From assembly GCA_023151145.1 (NCBI GenBank), contig JAKLJM010000092.1, positions 1-7,862 of the forward strand: a stretch of DNA of 7,862 bases. The letters are read 5' to 3'. Source of the DNA: Bacteriovoracaceae bacterium. GTDB lineage: Bacteria; Bdellovibrionota; Bacteriovoracia; Bacteriovoracales; Bacteriovoracaceae. The position numbers and the translations under genes were made by a program. The notes beneath the pieces are model-generated. The model was given only the letters and a program-made list of their open reading frames with translations. It was not told the DNA's origin and searched no databases. Below, piece after piece: positions 7,077 through 7,862 of this stretch (its first letter is position 1; each line of letters starts with the position of its first letter).

Positions 7077-7105
7077 TTGAGCGAAAAGATAAGTTATTCA
7101 CTCAA
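7077..7105. promoter_or_regulatory. Imperfect palindrome, operator candidate
   Basis: The half-sites TTGAGCGAA (7077-7085) and TTCACTCAA (7097-7105) are inverted repeats with one mismatch in nine, separated by 11 bases. A further CTCAA lies one helical turn downstream (7112-7116). The dyad sits between two divergently transcribed genes, the usual place for an operator acting on either. The matching regulator is unknown. Confidence 0.4.
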
Positions 7106-7128
7106 GATTTTCTCAATTAATCCGAAAA
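7102..7128 (+). promoter_or_regulatory. Sigma-28 (FliA)-like promoter candidate for the VWA lipoprotein gene
   Basis: TCAAGATT (7102-7109), 11 bases, then TCCGAAAA (7121-7128). Against the E. coli FliA consensus TAAAGTTT-N11-GCCGATAA this is 6/8 plus 6/8 with the exact spacer. It would give a leader of about 25-30 bases before the ATG at 7163. In AT-rich DNA such a match can occur by chance, and it overlaps the repeat and dyad described for this region. Confidence 0.3.
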
Positions 7129-7162
7129 GATTGTAGAAAACTGTCTTCGTCGGGATATTTTT

Positions 7163-7862
7163 ATGAAGAAATATTTTTGGTTATTAGCATCCTTATTACT
7201 CTTACAAGCATGTGGAGCTAAAGAACAATTTGCTGCCAACAAAGCGAATAAGGAAACATCCGTCAGCTCTAGTTTATTAACAACAACTAGACTCTGCTCT
7301 GCTAAAACTCATATCAAAGCACCTGTTGATGTTCTCATTCTTTTAGATAACTCATCTTCTACGAATGTCTTTGATTCTACGGCCAAATCACGACTTAAAA
7401 ACATGATTAACGCTTTCGCCTTAGATGACAATTTTGATTATCACATTATGGTGGCTCCGTTAGTTGGAAGTACGGCCAATGCTGTTTTATTCGCTAACTA
7501 TCCACAAGATTTAAATTCTTCAGCCCAAGCAAAACTAAGACCAACCAGTGCAATTTCTTCTCTTTCATTTCCCGTGCAGACAGGTGGTGAATACGGGGTG
7601 AGTAGATCTTATGATCTCATTCAATCAAATCGTGGAACTGGTGGAATCTTTAGATCAGGCTCTCATACAATCGTTGCGGTGTTAACTAACGGTAACGATA
7701 CTCAATGTTCGGATTCCCGAGGATACAATTGTCAGCTTTCCGATCGTTCATTTTATAATGGTGCCATTAATCAGTTAACTTGTTTAGGTCACAACACTTC
7801 ATTCTCAGGTGGAAGCTGTGCCGGGATCACTAGTTTAAATGCCGAAACTTTTCGTTTTGTTT
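7163..7862 (+). CDS. Predicted lipoprotein with VWA-like domain, N-terminal part (3' end outside window)
   Basis: Reading from ATG 7163 the frame stays open for 233 codons to the right edge, so the gene is truncated by the window. The protein begins with a type II signal peptide, MKKYFWLLASLLLLQAC, lipid-acceptor Cys17 (lipobox LQAC, +2 Gly). After a short Ser/Thr-rich spacer comes PVDVLILLDNSSST (54-67), with the DxSxS metal-binding motif of von Willebrand A domains at Asp62, Ser64 and Ser66. Thr140 (QTGGEYG) and the VAVLTNGND strand (171-179) fit later MIDAS positions. Cysteines at 45, 182, 190, 207 and 219 suggest disulfides in the periplasm or at the cell surface. Likely roles are adhesion or protein binding; nothing more specific can be supported. 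GGGA lies 7 bases before the start (7152-7155). It is divergent from the GYF/PilZ operon. Confidence 0.88.
   Translation, partial: MKKYFWLLASLLLLQACGAKEQFAANKANKETSVSSSLLTTTRLCSAKTHIKAPVDVLILLDNSSSTNVFDSTAKSRLKNMINAFALDDNFDYHIMVAPLVGSTANAVLFANYPQDLNSSAQAKLRPTSAISSLSFPVQTGGEYGVSRSYDLIQSNRGTGGIFRSGSHTIVAVLTNGNDTQCSDSRGYNCQLSDRSFYNGAINQLTCLGHNTSFSGGSCAGITSLNAETFRFV

Larger units (their letters stand above)
7061..7131 (+). repeat. Two imperfect 30-bp direct repeats, 41-bp period, sharing CGAAAAGAT
   Basis: Units 7061-7090 and 7102-7131 match at 20 of 30 positions and share an identical 9-base core CGAAAAGAT (7082-7090 and 7123-7131). The 41-bp period is close to four helical turns, placing both cores on the same DNA face. 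They lie in the divergent intergenic region, upstream of the VWA lipoprotein gene. They may be binding sites for one regulator or a small duplication. Confidence 0.45.

Noticed and set aside
6965..7162. Small gene or RNA in the divergent intergenic region
   Set aside because: No frame with a credible start and ribosome site, and no terminator-like hairpin with a T tract, was found. The region is better explained by promoters and binding sites.
1..7862. Defence island, prophage, transposon or CRISPR array
   Set aside because: No transposase, integrase, nuclease-type defence gene, regular short repeat array or tRNA attachment site is visible. Composition looks even across the genes.

Overview
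The window looks like ordinary chromosomal DNA from an AT-rich, Gram-negative, didermic bacterium. The best guess is a Bdellovibrio/Bacteriovorax-type (Bdellovibrionota) or other 'deltaproteobacterial' genome. This is inferred from the HRDISPHN-type Ser/Thr kinase with a transmembrane helix, two lipoproteins with classical lipoboxes, a GYF_2/PilZ protein and the low GC. No rRNA or single decisive marker is present, so the taxonomy is tentative. No tRNA, rRNA, CRISPR array, insertion sequence or phage gene was seen.

Left block, + strand (2-2548): the 3' part of a gene read as mutL (C-terminal dimerisation domain only; the gene runs off the left edge), then miaA (tRNA dimethylallyltransferase), then ppsR (regulator of PEP synthase/pyruvate dikinase). 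The first two overlap by ATGA and the second and third are separated by one base, so this is very probably one transcript. It ends at a strong hairpin at 2550-2575. That hairpin fills the 25-bp gap to the convergent neighbour and probably serves as terminator for both directions.

Middle block, - strand (6964 down to 2574), in order of transcription: a GYF_2-GYF_2-like-PilZ protein, an alpha/beta-hydrolase-like protein whose nucleophile serine is replaced by glycine, a small lipoprotein, and a 677-residue membrane-anchored Ser/Thr kinase with an extracytoplasmic PEGA-like tail. The first three are tightly packed (6-bp gap, then an ATGA overlap). The kinase follows after a 69-bp gap and may be read through or have its own promoter. 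A perfect TATAAT lies 30 bases upstream of the PilZ-protein start. The gene set suggests a signalling/envelope module, but no function can be assigned from sequence alone.

Right block, + strand (7163 to the edge): the 5' part of a cysteine-rich lipoprotein with a VWA-like domain (DxSxS metal site). It is divergent from the PilZ operon. The 198-bp divergent intergenic region holds a 9-N11-9 imperfect dyad, a 41-nt tandem imperfect direct repeat with a shared CGAAAAGAT core, and a sigma-28-like promoter candidate.

The most notable points are the seemingly catalytically dead hydrolase inside the PilZ/lipoprotein operon, the double GYF_2-PilZ architecture with a degenerate c-di-GMP motif, and the structured divergent intergenic region. 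I do not see evidence strong enough to call a new defence or mobile system here.
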